The position numbers were made by a program, and so were the translations under genes. Of a stretch of 7,071 nt of DNA, positions 1 to 5,665 are shown piece after piece. Each line of letters opens with the position of its first letter. Positions within the stretch are counted from its first letter, which is position 1. The notes beneath the pieces were generated by a model. It was not told the DNA's origin, did no database searches, and worked only from the letters and a program-made list of their open reading frames with translations. The DNA is taken from NCBI GenBank assembly GCA_946006895.1, contig CAMFZO010000077.1, positions 1 to 7,071 of the forward strand, written 5' to 3'. The stretch comes from an uncultured Clostridia bacterium (lineage in GTDB: Bacteria > Bacillota > Clostridia > Oscillospirales > Oscillospiraceae).

Positions 1-922
1 GGGTCAGGTCGTAGTCCGTGCGGTCGGCCACGCCCCACAGCTCGCCCCAGCCGAACGGGAACAGGAACTCGAAGTCCGTGGTGGCCTTGGAGTAGAAGCA
101 AAGCTCCTCCGGGTCATGGTCCCGCAGACGGAGGTTCTCCTCCTTCATGCCCAGGCTCAGCAGCCACTGCTTGCAGAAGCCGCGCCAGTAGGCGAACCAC
201 TCCAGATCGGTGCCCGGCTCGCAGAAGAACTCCAGCTCCATCTGCTCAAACTCGCGGACGCGGAAGATGAAGTTGCCCGGGGTGATCTCGTTGCGGAAGG
301 ACTTGCCGATCTGGCCGATGCCGAAGGGCAGCTTCCGGCGGGTGGTGCGCTGGACGTTGACAAAGTTGACGAAGATGCCCTGGGCGGTCTCGGGGCGCAG
401 GTAAACGGTGTTTTTCGCGTCCTCGGTGACGCCCTGGAAGGTCTTGAACATCAGGTTGAACTGACGGATGTCGGTGAAATCATGCTTGCCGCAGGTGGGG
501 CAGGGGACGTTGTTGTCCTCGATGAAGGCCTTCATCTCCGCCTGGGAGAAGGCGTCGATGGGCTTGGGCAGTTCCATGCCCTTTTCGGCGCAGAAGTCCT
601 CGATGAGCTTGTCGGCGCGGAAGCGCTCCTTGCACTGGCGGCAGTCCATCAGGGGATCGGAGAAGCCGCCCAGATGGCCCGAGGCCACCCAGGTCTGGGG
701 ATTCATCAAAATGGCCGAATCCAGACCCACGTTGTAGGGATTCTGCTGGACGAACTTGCTCCACCAGGCGCGCTTGATGTTGTTTTTCAGCTCAGCGCCC
801 AGGGGGCCGTAGTCCCAGGTGTTGGCCAGGCCGCCGTAGATCTCGGAGCCTGCGAAAACGAAACCCCGGTTTTTGCACAGGGCGACGATCTTGTCCATGG
901 TTTTTTCGGTGTTTTTCAGCAT
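1..922 (-). CDS. glyQS: Glycyl-tRNA synthetase, alpha2 type (C-terminus outside window)
   Basis: Class II aminoacyl-tRNA synthetase that charges tRNA-Gly in the cytoplasm. The visible 307 residues start MLKNTEKTMDKIVALCKNRG and run off the window at ...ADRTDYDLT, a typical GlyRS stretch. Seen in order: the N-terminal IYGGLANTWDYGPLG segment (class II motif 1 region); VASGHLGGFSDPLMDCRQCK, with a cysteine pair near residues 92 and 95; a second pair, CPTCGKHDF, near 142-145, which together resemble the zinc-binding insertion; YLRPETAQGIFVNF; and motif 2, FRNEITPGNFIFRVREFEQME. The roughly 150 residues with motif 3 and the anticodon-binding domain are missing only because of the window edge. The start is the ATG at 922-920, with AGGAGG at 929-934. 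This is the single-chain GlyRS of Firmicutes, not the two-subunit GlyQ plus GlyS enzyme. No T-box leader is visible upstream; a repeat region lies there instead. Confidence 0.96.
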   Translation of the reverse strand, partial: MLKNTEKTMDKIVALCKNRGFVFAGSEIYGGLANTWDYGPLGAELKNNIKRAWWSKFVQQNPYNVGLDSAILMNPQTWVASGHLGGFSDPLMDCRQCKERFRADKLIEDFCAEKGMELPKPIDAFSQAEMKAFIEDNNVPCPTCGKHDFTDIRQFNLMFKTFQGVTEDAKNTVYLRPETAQGIFVNFVNVQRTTRRKLPFGIGQIGKSFRNEITPGNFIFRVREFEQMELEFFCEPGTDLEWFAYWRGFCKQWLLSLGMKEENLRLRDHDPEELCFYSKATTDFEFLFPFGWGELWGVADRTDYDLT

Positions 923-940
923 TGTTTGCCTCCTATGTTT

Positions 941-1202
941 TAGCGAATGACTAAGAGCTAGTGAACAGTGAATAGTGAACAGTGAACAGTGAATAGTGAA
1001 TGGTGAATGGTGAATGACTGAGGTGTCTGCTGCGCAGACGGTTAATATTTTGTAGGGGCGGACGGGACGGTTGCGAGCGCCGCCGGTGGCGGATACAGCG
1101 AGCAAAAAGGAGTGGCAGCGGTCAAAATTTGAAGCCGCCGTTCGTGCGGCGCGCAAATTTCGGGCACCGCAACAGACCTCTGTCCGCCCATCGGCAGAAG
1201 CC
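941..1202 (+). repeat. Modular repeat element A (upstream of glyQS)
   Basis: Non-coding composite repeat. From left: a CTAAG-type heptamer (GACTAAG, 949-955); eight GTGAAYR heptamers (961-1016); ACTGAGGTGT; a 6-bp hairpin (1025-1039); and a GTTAAT tail. A second part follows, framed by an inverted pair, GGGCGGAC (1056-1063) and GTCCGCCC (1182-1189), with about 118 GC-rich bases between. The right end (CTCTGTCCGCCC plus TCGG) matches the left part of element C. Element B follows immediately. No open reading frame here looks like a protein. On the minus strand it would be the 5' leader or spacer before glyQS. Confidence 0.75.
961..1016 (+). repeat. Heptamer tandem array, 8 units of GTGAAYR
   Basis: Eight consecutive 7-bp units with no gaps. 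In order they read GTGAACA, GTGAATA, GTGAACA, GTGAACA, GTGAATA and then GTGAATG three times. Variation is confined to positions 6 and 7 of the unit. The array ends directly at ACTGAGGTGT and the small hairpin. The same unit recurs at 1203-1244 and 4906-4947, and once inverted at 5113-5119. Confidence 0.95.
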
Positions 1203-1244
1203 GTGAACAGTGAATGGTGAATGGTGAATAGTGAATAGTGAATA
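1203..1244 (+). repeat. Heptamer tandem array, 6 units of GTGAAYR
   Basis: Six gap-free 7-bp units: GTGAACA, GTGAATG twice, then GTGAATA three times. It ends at ACTGTGGTGT and the GTGCGC/GCGCAC hairpin, the same junction as in the array at 961-1016. Confidence 0.93.
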
Positions 1245-1302
1245 ACTGTGGTGTGCGCTCCGCGCACAGATTAAGAATTATGAACGCACTTCCAAAGAAG
1301 CT

Positions 1303-1377
1303 CCGTAGGGGCGGCTATCAGCCGCCCGATTGGATGCTGCCCAATCGTTGGCGGGCGGCTGGTAGCCGCCCCTACGG
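1303..1377. repeat. Long inverted repeat / stem-loop with GTAGGGGCGG arms
   Basis: The left arm (1303-1333) and right arm (1341-1377) are reverse complements over nearly their full length, with a 7-base loop. The only differences are one T/C change and a 6-base extra segment in the right arm. Each arm can also fold on its own (GGGCGGCT...AGCCGCCC). It could fold as one long cruciform or as two smaller hairpins. The same GTAGGGGCGGCTATCAGCC arm appears once, without a partner arm, in element C at 5009. Confidence 0.88.
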
Positions 1378-1550
1378 GGGCAACGGTTTTCGGCTCGTAG
1401 GGCACGACCACTGGGTGTGCCGTCCGCGAAGCGGCAGATGGCAGAACAGATTTGTACGCAGCAGAGGTTCTGCACAGCGCACCCCTTTTCAATTCGTCTG
1501 CGAAGCAGACACCGCAGCTTTTCGTTCTTAGTCCTTAGTTATTAGCCTGA

Positions 1551-1574
1551 TACGGCGGTCAGCCGTACTTTTTT
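1551..1574 (+). terminator. Stem-loop followed by a T-run, plus-strand orientation
   Basis: The 6-bp stem TACGGC (1551-1556) pairs with GCCGTA (1562-1567) around the loop GGTCA, and a run of six T follows one base later (1569-1574). This has the form of an intrinsic terminator for plus-strand transcription. It sits directly beside the rpiB stop codon, so on the minus strand the run is A and precedes the stem. It is therefore at best a weak terminator for rpiB. No plus-strand gene that needs it is visible to the left. Confidence 0.4.
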
Positions 1575-2010
1575 ATTCCTCGATTGCCATGACCTTGTCC
1601 ACGCGGCGCTGATGGCGGCCGCCCTCAAAGGCCGTATCCAGCCAGATGTCAACGATCTCCGTGGCCAGCATGGGGCCGACCACACCCTGACCCAGGGCCA
1701 TCATGTTGGTGTCGTTGTGAAGGCGGGTCAGCCGGGCCGAGACCGTGTCCGACAGCAGGGCGCAGCGGATGCCCCTGACCTTGTTGGCGGTAATGGACAC
1801 GCCGATGCCGGTGGTGCAGACCAAGATGCCCCGGTCGCATTCGCCGGAGGCCACCGCTTCCGCGGCGGGACGGGCGTAATCCGGATAGTCGCAGCTTTCG
1901 GTGGAGTTGGTGCCAAAGTCCACCACTTCAAAGCCCCGCTCCAAAAGATGGGCCTTGAGGTGTTCCTTCAGCGCCAGACCGCCGTGGTCACAGGCCATGG
2001 AAACTTTCAT
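1573..2010 (-). CDS. rpiB: Ribose-5-phosphate isomerase B
   Basis: Interconverts ribose 5-phosphate and ribulose 5-phosphate in the non-oxidative pentose phosphate pathway. The protein has 145 residues, normal for RpiB/LacAB-family enzymes. Residues seen: CDHGG (Asp8, His9) for phosphate and sugar binding; GTNS near 33-36; YPDYA at 42-46; the catalytic cysteine in CTTGIG (Cys65, Thr67); ANKVRGIR at 75-82; and His98 in the RLHNDTN segment for ring opening. Most family members have Gly after the active-site Cys (CGTGIG); here it is Thr66. The ATG at 2010-2008 was chosen over a TTG five codons upstream because that TTG overlaps the ribosome binding site GGAGG (2019-2023). It lies 16 bp behind the upstream membrane-protein gene, and its binding site lies just past that gene's stop, so the two are probably co-transcribed and translationally linked. 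Confidence 0.93.
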   Translation of the reverse strand: MKVSMACDHGGLALKEHLKAHLLERGFEVVDFGTNSTESCDYPDYARPAAEAVASGECDRGILVCTTGIGVSITANKVRGIRCALLSDTVSARLTRLHNDTNMMALGQGVVGPMLATEIVDIWLDTAFEGGRHQRRVDKVMAIEE

Positions 2011-2026
2011 CGTAAATTCCTCCAAA

Positions 2027-3208
2027 TTATAAAATGATACGTTCCGCCAGGAAACACAGGGCGGTCACGCAGGAAAAGCCCACGGTGAGCAGCACGCGTC
2101 CGCGCCGGGCGAAGACGCTCCAGACCCAGCCCAGGCACAGCGCCAGCGGCAGCGCCATGGCGTAGGTCCCGGCGCAGAGCCACAGGGCAAAGAAGCAGGG
2201 CAACAGCAAAAGCAGCAGCAGGCAGCGGCTGTCGCGTAAGCGGAGCACGCCGTGCAGCAGCGGGATCAGGCTCAAAACCCCCGCAAAGAACAGGAAGGCG
2301 TCACCGACATAGAGGTGCTCCCAGACAGCGCCCGGGGCAAACAGCCGGGACATCCGCTCTGCGATGGCGGGGAAAAGTCCCCGGTAGAAGGAGAGGGAGC
2401 GCAGCAGCGCCACGGGATCTCCCTCGCCGCGCAGGGCCACCCGGTAGACGAGCCACACGGCGATGAGGCCGAAGAACAGCAGCAGCACCACCAGCAGCAC
2501 CGACAGCACCAGCTTGTTGGTGCGGGTCTCCGGGTCGCCGCCGCAGAACTGCAGGAGCTGCACTGCCACATAGACGCCGATGTAAAACGGCGCCAGCCAG
2601 AGGTAGGTGAAGCTGCACAGCAGAGCGCCGGCGTAGAGCACGATGGCCGCGGCAAGCCACAGACCGCCGAAAAACAGGGGCGCGTCATAGGGCAGGGTCA
2701 TCCAGTACCACAGGAACAGCAGCGACAGGGCCAGGAAGGTCACGGCGTAGACGCCGGAGTTCAGCGTCAGGCCCAGCAGAACGCCGCAGCAGACGGCGGC
2801 GGAGGATTTACCGAACAAAGAGCGCACCAGCAGATATACCGCCAGCGCCGCCACGGCGCAGGCAGCCAGACGGGGCAGGAACCGCCCGATATACCGGCCC
2901 AGCAGCTCCATGGCGTTGTCCTTCCTGTGAAGCTGCAGATGGAAAAACAGATAGACAAAGCGCAGACAGGCGGCGCACAGGGCAGTCAGCGGCGCCCAGA
3001 TCAGGTCCGCCATGGCATAGGGTACGCGCCGCAGGGGCGAAAAGTGCCGCGCATCCAGACGGCGGATCCATTCCGTGGTCCCGACGCGGGGCCGCAGAAC
3101 GCAGAAATAAGCCGGCACGCTCAGACACAGGACCAGGGCAAAGCAGCCCAAAAGCACAAGAACACCGGGCCGCTGCAGGAGATTCTGCAGGATCAAATGC
3201 AGGGACAC
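2027..3208 (-). CDS. Polytopic membrane protein of unknown function
   Basis: I do not recognise this family. The 393-residue product is very hydrophobic, with roughly nine or ten likely membrane segments. The first covers about residues 8-36, another about 70-92, and several Leu/Ala/Val-rich stretches follow, ending near the C-terminus with CLAERIIL-like sequence (...FLAERIIL). There is no cleavable signal peptide and no obvious catalytic motif. Short charged loops include RPRVGTTEWIRRLDARHF after the first segment, HLQLHRKDNAMELLGRY, and GGDPETRTNK. The overall look (long helices, few polar loops) would fit a degenerate GT-C-like or transporter-like integral protein, but that is only an impression. 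I chose the GTG at 3208-3206 because GGAGG (3217-3221) lies 8 nt upstream. An earlier GTG at 3217 overlaps this binding site. It is first in a likely operon with rpiB and is transcribed divergently from the germination cluster. Confidence 0.8.
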   Translation of the reverse strand: MSLHLILQNLLQRPGVLVLLGCFALVLCLSVPAYFCVLRPRVGTTEWIRRLDARHFSPLRRVPYAMADLIWAPLTALCAACLRFVYLFFHLQLHRKDNAMELLGRYIGRFLPRLAACAVAALAVYLLVRSLFGKSSAAVCCGVLLGLTLNSGVYAVTFLALSLLFLWYWMTLPYDAPLFFGGLWLAAAIVLYAGALLCSFTYLWLAPFYIGVYVAVQLLQFCGGDPETRTNKLVLSVLLVVLLLFFGLIAVWLVYRVALRGEGDPVALLRSLSFYRGLFPAIAERMSRLFAPGAVWEHLYVGDAFLFFAGVLSLIPLLHGVLRLRDSRCLLLLLLLPCFFALWLCAGTYAMALPLALCLGWVWSVFARRGRVLLTVGFSCVTALCFLAERIIL

Positions 3209-3251
3209 AGCCGCCACCTCCGTTTCTTTCTCTTACGGATGAAATATCTGC

Positions 3252-3257
3252 ATTATA
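3252..3257 (-). promoter_or_regulatory. Possible -10 element for the leftward operon
   Basis: On the minus strand this reads TATAAT, about 43 bp upstream of the GTG start at 3208. No good TTGACA-like -35 lies 16-18 bp further upstream, so the call is weak. It overlaps one arm of an imperfect inverted repeat (3255-3264 and 3282-3290). Confidence 0.3.
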
Positions 3258-3357
3258 TAGTAAGCGAGATTAAAAATTGTACTTACATATCTATTGTATA
3301 ATACCACAGTTTTTCCCTGTGTGCAACCGAAAAATTCATATGTCCCGGGCCGCCGCT

Positions 3358-3386
3358 GCATAATTTCTCCCAGCGCCGCCATACTA
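3358..3386 (+). promoter_or_regulatory. Sigma-G-type (forespore) promoter for the germination cluster
   Basis: GCATA at 3358-3362 and CATACTA at 3380-3386 are separated by 17 bp. Both boxes fit the sigma-G consensus known from Bacillus (GHATR and CATWHTA), and sigma-G drives gerA-type operons there. The predicted RNA start falls about 6-8 nt after the -10 box, near 3392-3394. That leaves only an 8-10 nt leader before the TTG start codon at 3402. Confidence 0.65.
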
Positions 3387-3390
3387 TTCC

Positions 3391-3398
3391 GGGGTGAT
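3391..3398 (+). promoter_or_regulatory. Ribosome binding site deciding the TTG start of the GerA-family gene
   Basis: GGGGTGAT differs by one base from GGAGGTGAT-type Shine-Dalgarno sequence and sits 3 nt (GGGG core 7 nt) before the TTG at 3402-3404. The frame is open back to 3294, but that extension contains the promoter and has no binding site, so the start at 3402 is preferred. Confidence 0.7.
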
Positions 3399-3401
3399 AC
3401 T

Positions 3402-4865
3402 TTGGACACACCGGATCTTGTGCGTCTGCCCGACGGCACCTACCGCGGCGCAGTCTCCGACGAAAACATCTCCGCCATTTTCAGCGGTGCCGGCGACTTC
3501 AACCGCCGCGTGCTGCGCGTGGGCAGCCATACCTTATATTTATATGCCATCGACGGCCTGACCTCCGGCGGCGACATCTCGGAATACGTGGTCAAGCCTC
3601 TGCTCCAGGACACCGCCGCCCAGTCCATGGACCTGCTCTGTGACCGCGCCCTCCACAGCACGGTCTACAACTCCGTCGCCGAGGCCTGCGAGGACCTGAA
3701 CACCGTGGCCCTGAAGCTGGTCAACGGCTTTTCCGTGGTGCTTTTCGGCAGCCGGGCCGTTGCCTTTGAGGACAAGACCGGTGAAAAGCGCTCCCCCTCC
3801 GCGCCGGAGGTGGAAAATACGGTCAAGGGGCCAAAGGACGCCTTTACCGAGACGGTTCGCACCAATACCAGCCTTTTGCGGCGGCACCTGCGTACACCGG
3901 CCCTGCGGCTGTACGAAACGAAGGTCGGTCAGCGGAGCCTGACCAACGTGACCCTGGCTTATATCGACGGCCTGACCGACCCAACCCTGGTGGAACGGAT
4001 GAAGCAGCGCCTGTCGGAGATCGACGTGGACGGCCTGGTCACGCCGTCCTCCGTGGAGGAATACGTTACCTGCTCCCGGCCCACGGCCTTTCCGCTGCTG
4101 CAATACACGGAGCGGACGGACCGTTTTGCCCAGGCGCTGCTGGACGGACGGGTGGGGCTGCTGGTGGACGGCCTGCCCCTGGGCTATCTGGCACCGGTGG
4201 ATCTGGGCTGGCTCATGGCCTCTCCCGAGGACCGGGGGACGGATTTCGTCTCCGCCTCCTGCCTGCGGGTTTTGCGCTACCTGGCGCTGCTGGTGGGACT
4301 GTTCCTGCCGGGACTGTATGTGGCCATGGCGGCCTTTCACCCGGAGATGCTGCCGACGGCGCTGCTGCAGTCCATCATCGAGAGCAAACAGTCGGTGCCG
4401 TTTCCGACGATTTTTGAGGTGCTGGGCCTGCTCATTGCCTTTGAGCTGCTGCAGGAGGCCAGTGTCGCCCTGCCCCAGTCCATCGGTCAGAGCCTGTCCA
4501 TCATCGGCGGCCTGGTGGTGGGCACGGCGGCGGTGGAGGCCAGTATCCTGTCACCGGCGGCCCTCATCGTCGTGGCGACGGCGGGGATCGCGGGCTATGC
4601 GCTGCCGGGACGGAGCTTTGCCGACGCCATCCGGCTGTGGCGGTTTTTGCTGGCAGTGCTGGCAAGCCTGTTGGGACTGTTCGGCCTGACCCTGGGGGCG
4701 CTTGTCCTGCTGGTGCACCTGGCACAGCAGGAATCCCTGAGCGTTGCGTATCTTGCGCCCTTTTCGCGGGTGTCGGGGATCACGTCGCTGCTGCGCACCC
4801 GCCTGAAGAACCAAAAATACCGCGACTCCGCCCTTCACCCGCTGGACCAACGGAACCAAAAGTAG
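3402..4865 (+). CDS. GerA-family spore germination protein (receptor A subunit)
   Basis: A-subunit homologue of germinant receptors (GerAA/GerBA/GerKA family; SpoVAF is a relative) in the spore inner membrane. At 487 residues it has the usual family length. The N-terminal soluble half contains two related subdomains: one with LYLYAIDGLTSGGDISEYVVKPL (about residues 45-70), and one from EVENTVKGPKDAFTETVRTN (about 136-155) through VTLAYIDGLTDP and the ERTDRFAQALLDGRVGLLVDGLP stretch. The membrane half has about five helices (roughly 291-312, 337-354, 366-383, 385-402, 415-440). It includes the family signatures VPFPTIFE, LLQEASVALPQSIGQ and GGLVVGTAAVEASILSP; the REAG-like position is QEAS here. 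The last residues are polar. The start is TTG, chosen from GGGGTGAT at 3391-3398 and the promoter position. The stop codon TAG lies inside the GTAGGGGCGG motif that opens repeat element C. First gene of the A, C-like, B cluster. Confidence 0.9.
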   Translation: MDTPDLVRLPDGTYRGAVSDENISAIFSGAGDFNRRVLRVGSHTLYLYAIDGLTSGGDISEYVVKPLLQDTAAQSMDLLCDRALHSTVYNSVAEACEDLNTVALKLVNGFSVVLFGSRAVAFEDKTGEKRSPSAPEVENTVKGPKDAFTETVRTNTSLLRRHLRTPALRLYETKVGQRSLTNVTLAYIDGLTDPTLVERMKQRLSEIDVDGLVTPSSVEEYVTCSRPTAFPLLQYTERTDRFAQALLDGRVGLLVDGLPLGYLAPVDLGWLMASPEDRGTDFVSASCLRVLRYLALLVGLFLPGLYVAMAAFHPEMLPTALLQSIIESKQSVPFPTIFEVLGLLIAFELLQEASVALPQSIGQSLSIIGGLVVGTAAVEASILSPAALIVVATAGIAGYALPGRSFADAIRLWRFLLAVLASLLGLFGLTLGALVLLVHLAQQESLSVAYLAPFSRVSGITSLLRTRLKNQKYRDSALHPLDQRNQK

Positions 4866-5141
4866 GGGCGGACGACTCTGTCCGCCCGGTCGGAAGTAAC
4901 GGATAGTAAATGGTGAACAGTGAACAGTGAATAGTGAATAGAGAATAACGGATGTGTGCGCTCCGCGCACGGATTAAAAATCATGAACGCACCTCCAACC
5001 AACCGTCTGTAGGGGCGGCTATCAGCCGCCCGAATAAAGCACCACACCCGTAGGGGCCGGCCTCCCGGACGGCCCGCCAATTTTAATCCGTCTGCGAAGC
5101 AGACACCTCAGTCATTCACCCTTAGCCCTTAGTCCTTAGCC
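4862..5141 (+). repeat. Modular repeat element C with inverted ends (MITE-like)
   Basis: Fills the 296-bp gap between the GerA-family and GerC-like genes. It opens with the hairpin GGGCGGAC (4866-4873) / GTCCGCCC (4880-4887), whose GTAG contains the upstream gene's stop codon. Then come six heptamers (4906-4947, the outer two degenerate: GTAAATG and GAGAATA), a GTGCGC-TCC-GCGCAC hairpin (4956-4970), GATTAA, TGAACGCAC, GTAGGGGCGGCTATCAGCC (5009 onward) and GTAGGGGCCGG (5050 onward). The right end is inverted: TTAATC, hairpin GTCTGC-GAA-GCAGAC (5090-5104), ACCTCAGT, one CATTCAC (5113-5119), and three CTTAG heptamers (5121-5141). The right end is the near-exact reverse complement of the left hairpin module of element A. 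Confidence 0.78.
4906..4947 (+). repeat. Heptamer tandem array, 6 units, edges degenerate
   Basis: Units in order: GTAAATG, GTGAACA, GTGAACA, GTGAATA, GTGAATA, GAGAATA. The inner four match GTGAAYR exactly and the outer two carry one change each. The array is followed by ACGGATGTGTGCGC, the counterpart of the ACTGWGGTGT junction of the other copies. Confidence 0.88.
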
Positions 5142-5161
5142 AAACAAAAAGGAGGCCCACA

Positions 5162-5572
5162 ATGAAATGGCTCTATCTTGTCCTGGCGGTGGCCCTGACC
5201 TGCGTGTTCGGGCTGCCCTTCCGGGAATATGACACGGCGCGGCTGCTGCCGATCCGCACGCTCCAGGCGGCGGTGACGGAACAGGGCGTGAAAATCGTCA
5301 GCGAGGTCGGCGAGGGTGAGGGCGCCACCTGGGAGGCTGCGGTGCAGAACCTGCGGGATAATGCCTCCGGCGAGGTCTTTTTCGACACGGCGGAGCAGAT
5401 CATCCTCTGCGACCGCTCCCTGACAAACCGGGTCGTGGAAAGCGGCCTTTTGCGTCCGGCGGCGCAGGTGTACTACGCCGATGCCCTCCGCTCACCCGAG
5501 GGCCTGAACGAATATCTCACCGCCCACGAAAGCTCCCTGACCGTGGCCGATCTGAAAGCCGCACGCCCGTAG
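5162..5572 (+). CDS. Short GerC-like protein (N-terminal domain only)
   Basis: 136-residue exported or membrane-anchored protein. The N-terminus MKWLYLVLAVALTCVFGLPF is one hydrophobic helix. A Cys follows ALT, which is a poor lipobox (Thr at -1), so I do not call it a lipoprotein. After it, REYDTARLLPIRTLQA lines up with the REINDLAIV start of GerC, and TWEAAVQNLRDNASGEVFFDTAEQIILCDRSL matches the conserved segment before and through the first-domain beta strand of GerC (EALrnl...lyfgH.qvlviGe). The rest (VYYADALRSPEGLNEYLTAHESS) fits the end of that domain. Usual GerC proteins have about 370 residues and three domains; domains two and three are absent. This assignment is remote homology by eye plus context between A and B genes. 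The start is ATG with AAGGAGG (5149-5155) in front. Confidence 0.65.
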   Translation: MKWLYLVLAVALTCVFGLPFREYDTARLLPIRTLQAAVTEQGVKIVSEVGEGEGATWEAAVQNLRDNASGEVFFDTAEQIILCDRSLTNRVVESGLLRPAAQVYYADALRSPEGLNEYLTAHESSLTVADLKAARP

Positions 5573-5665
5573 CCTTTTCGGCGGCAGCCGCCGCCCCTGC
5601 CAGACCGTTACACCAAAATCTTGGCTTTTTCAAGTGCGGCTTATTGGGATCGGACAGCAGTTCGC

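Larger units (their letters stand above)
1203..1547 (+). repeat. Modular repeat element B with inverted ends (MITE-like)
   Basis: Non-coding element of about 345 bp between rpiB and glyQS. The left end has six GTGAAYR heptamers (1203-1244), ACTGTGGTGT, a hairpin GTGCGC-TCC-GCGCAC (1253-1267), ATTAAG and TGAACGCAC. The centre has a large GTAGGGGCGG inverted repeat (1303-1377) and a degenerate GTAGGGCAC hairpin (1397-1421). The right end is the same plan inverted: hairpin GTCTGC-GAA-GCAGAC (1496-1510), ACCGCAG, then three CTTAG-type heptamers (CTTAGTC, CTTAGTT, ATTAGCC; 1527-1547). Left and right flanks closely match those of element C. No transposase is present, so any mobility would have to be in trans; that is inference. 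Confidence 0.75.

Noticed and set aside
116..943. Long plus-strand open frame over glyQS
   Set aside because: It is the antisense shadow of a clearly conserved GC-rich GlyRS gene and has no family resemblance or ribosome binding site.
923..1200. T-box riboswitch upstream of glyQS
   Set aside because: The conserved AGGGTGGNACCGCG core is absent on the minus strand, and the region is made of repeats.
961..1244. CRISPR array
   Set aside because: The units are 7 bp with no spacers; there are no direct repeats of 24-40 bp and no cas genes.
1238..1531. Open frame across repeat element B
   Set aside because: It starts inside the heptamer array and translates hairpins; no binding site, no protein features.
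2252..3301. 349-codon plus-strand open frame, very rich in Gln and Gly
   Set aside because: It is antisense to the membrane-protein gene. Gln/His-rich composition is what the complement of Leu-rich helices gives.
3277..3302. TTGTAC and TATAAT as a housekeeping promoter for the germination cluster
   Set aside because: The spacer is only 14 bp. The sigma-G-type boxes nearer the gene are much better.
3294..3401. Upstream TTG extension of the GerA-family protein
   Set aside because: The extra 36 residues have no family similarity, lack a binding site and contain the sigma-G-type promoter.
3540..4340. 266-codon minus-strand open frame
   Set aside because: It is antisense to the GerA-family gene, which shows the real conserved motifs; low-complexity composition.
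5570..5600. Intrinsic terminator after the GerC-like gene
   Set aside because: GGCGG-CAG-CCGCC forms a short hairpin, but no T-run follows.
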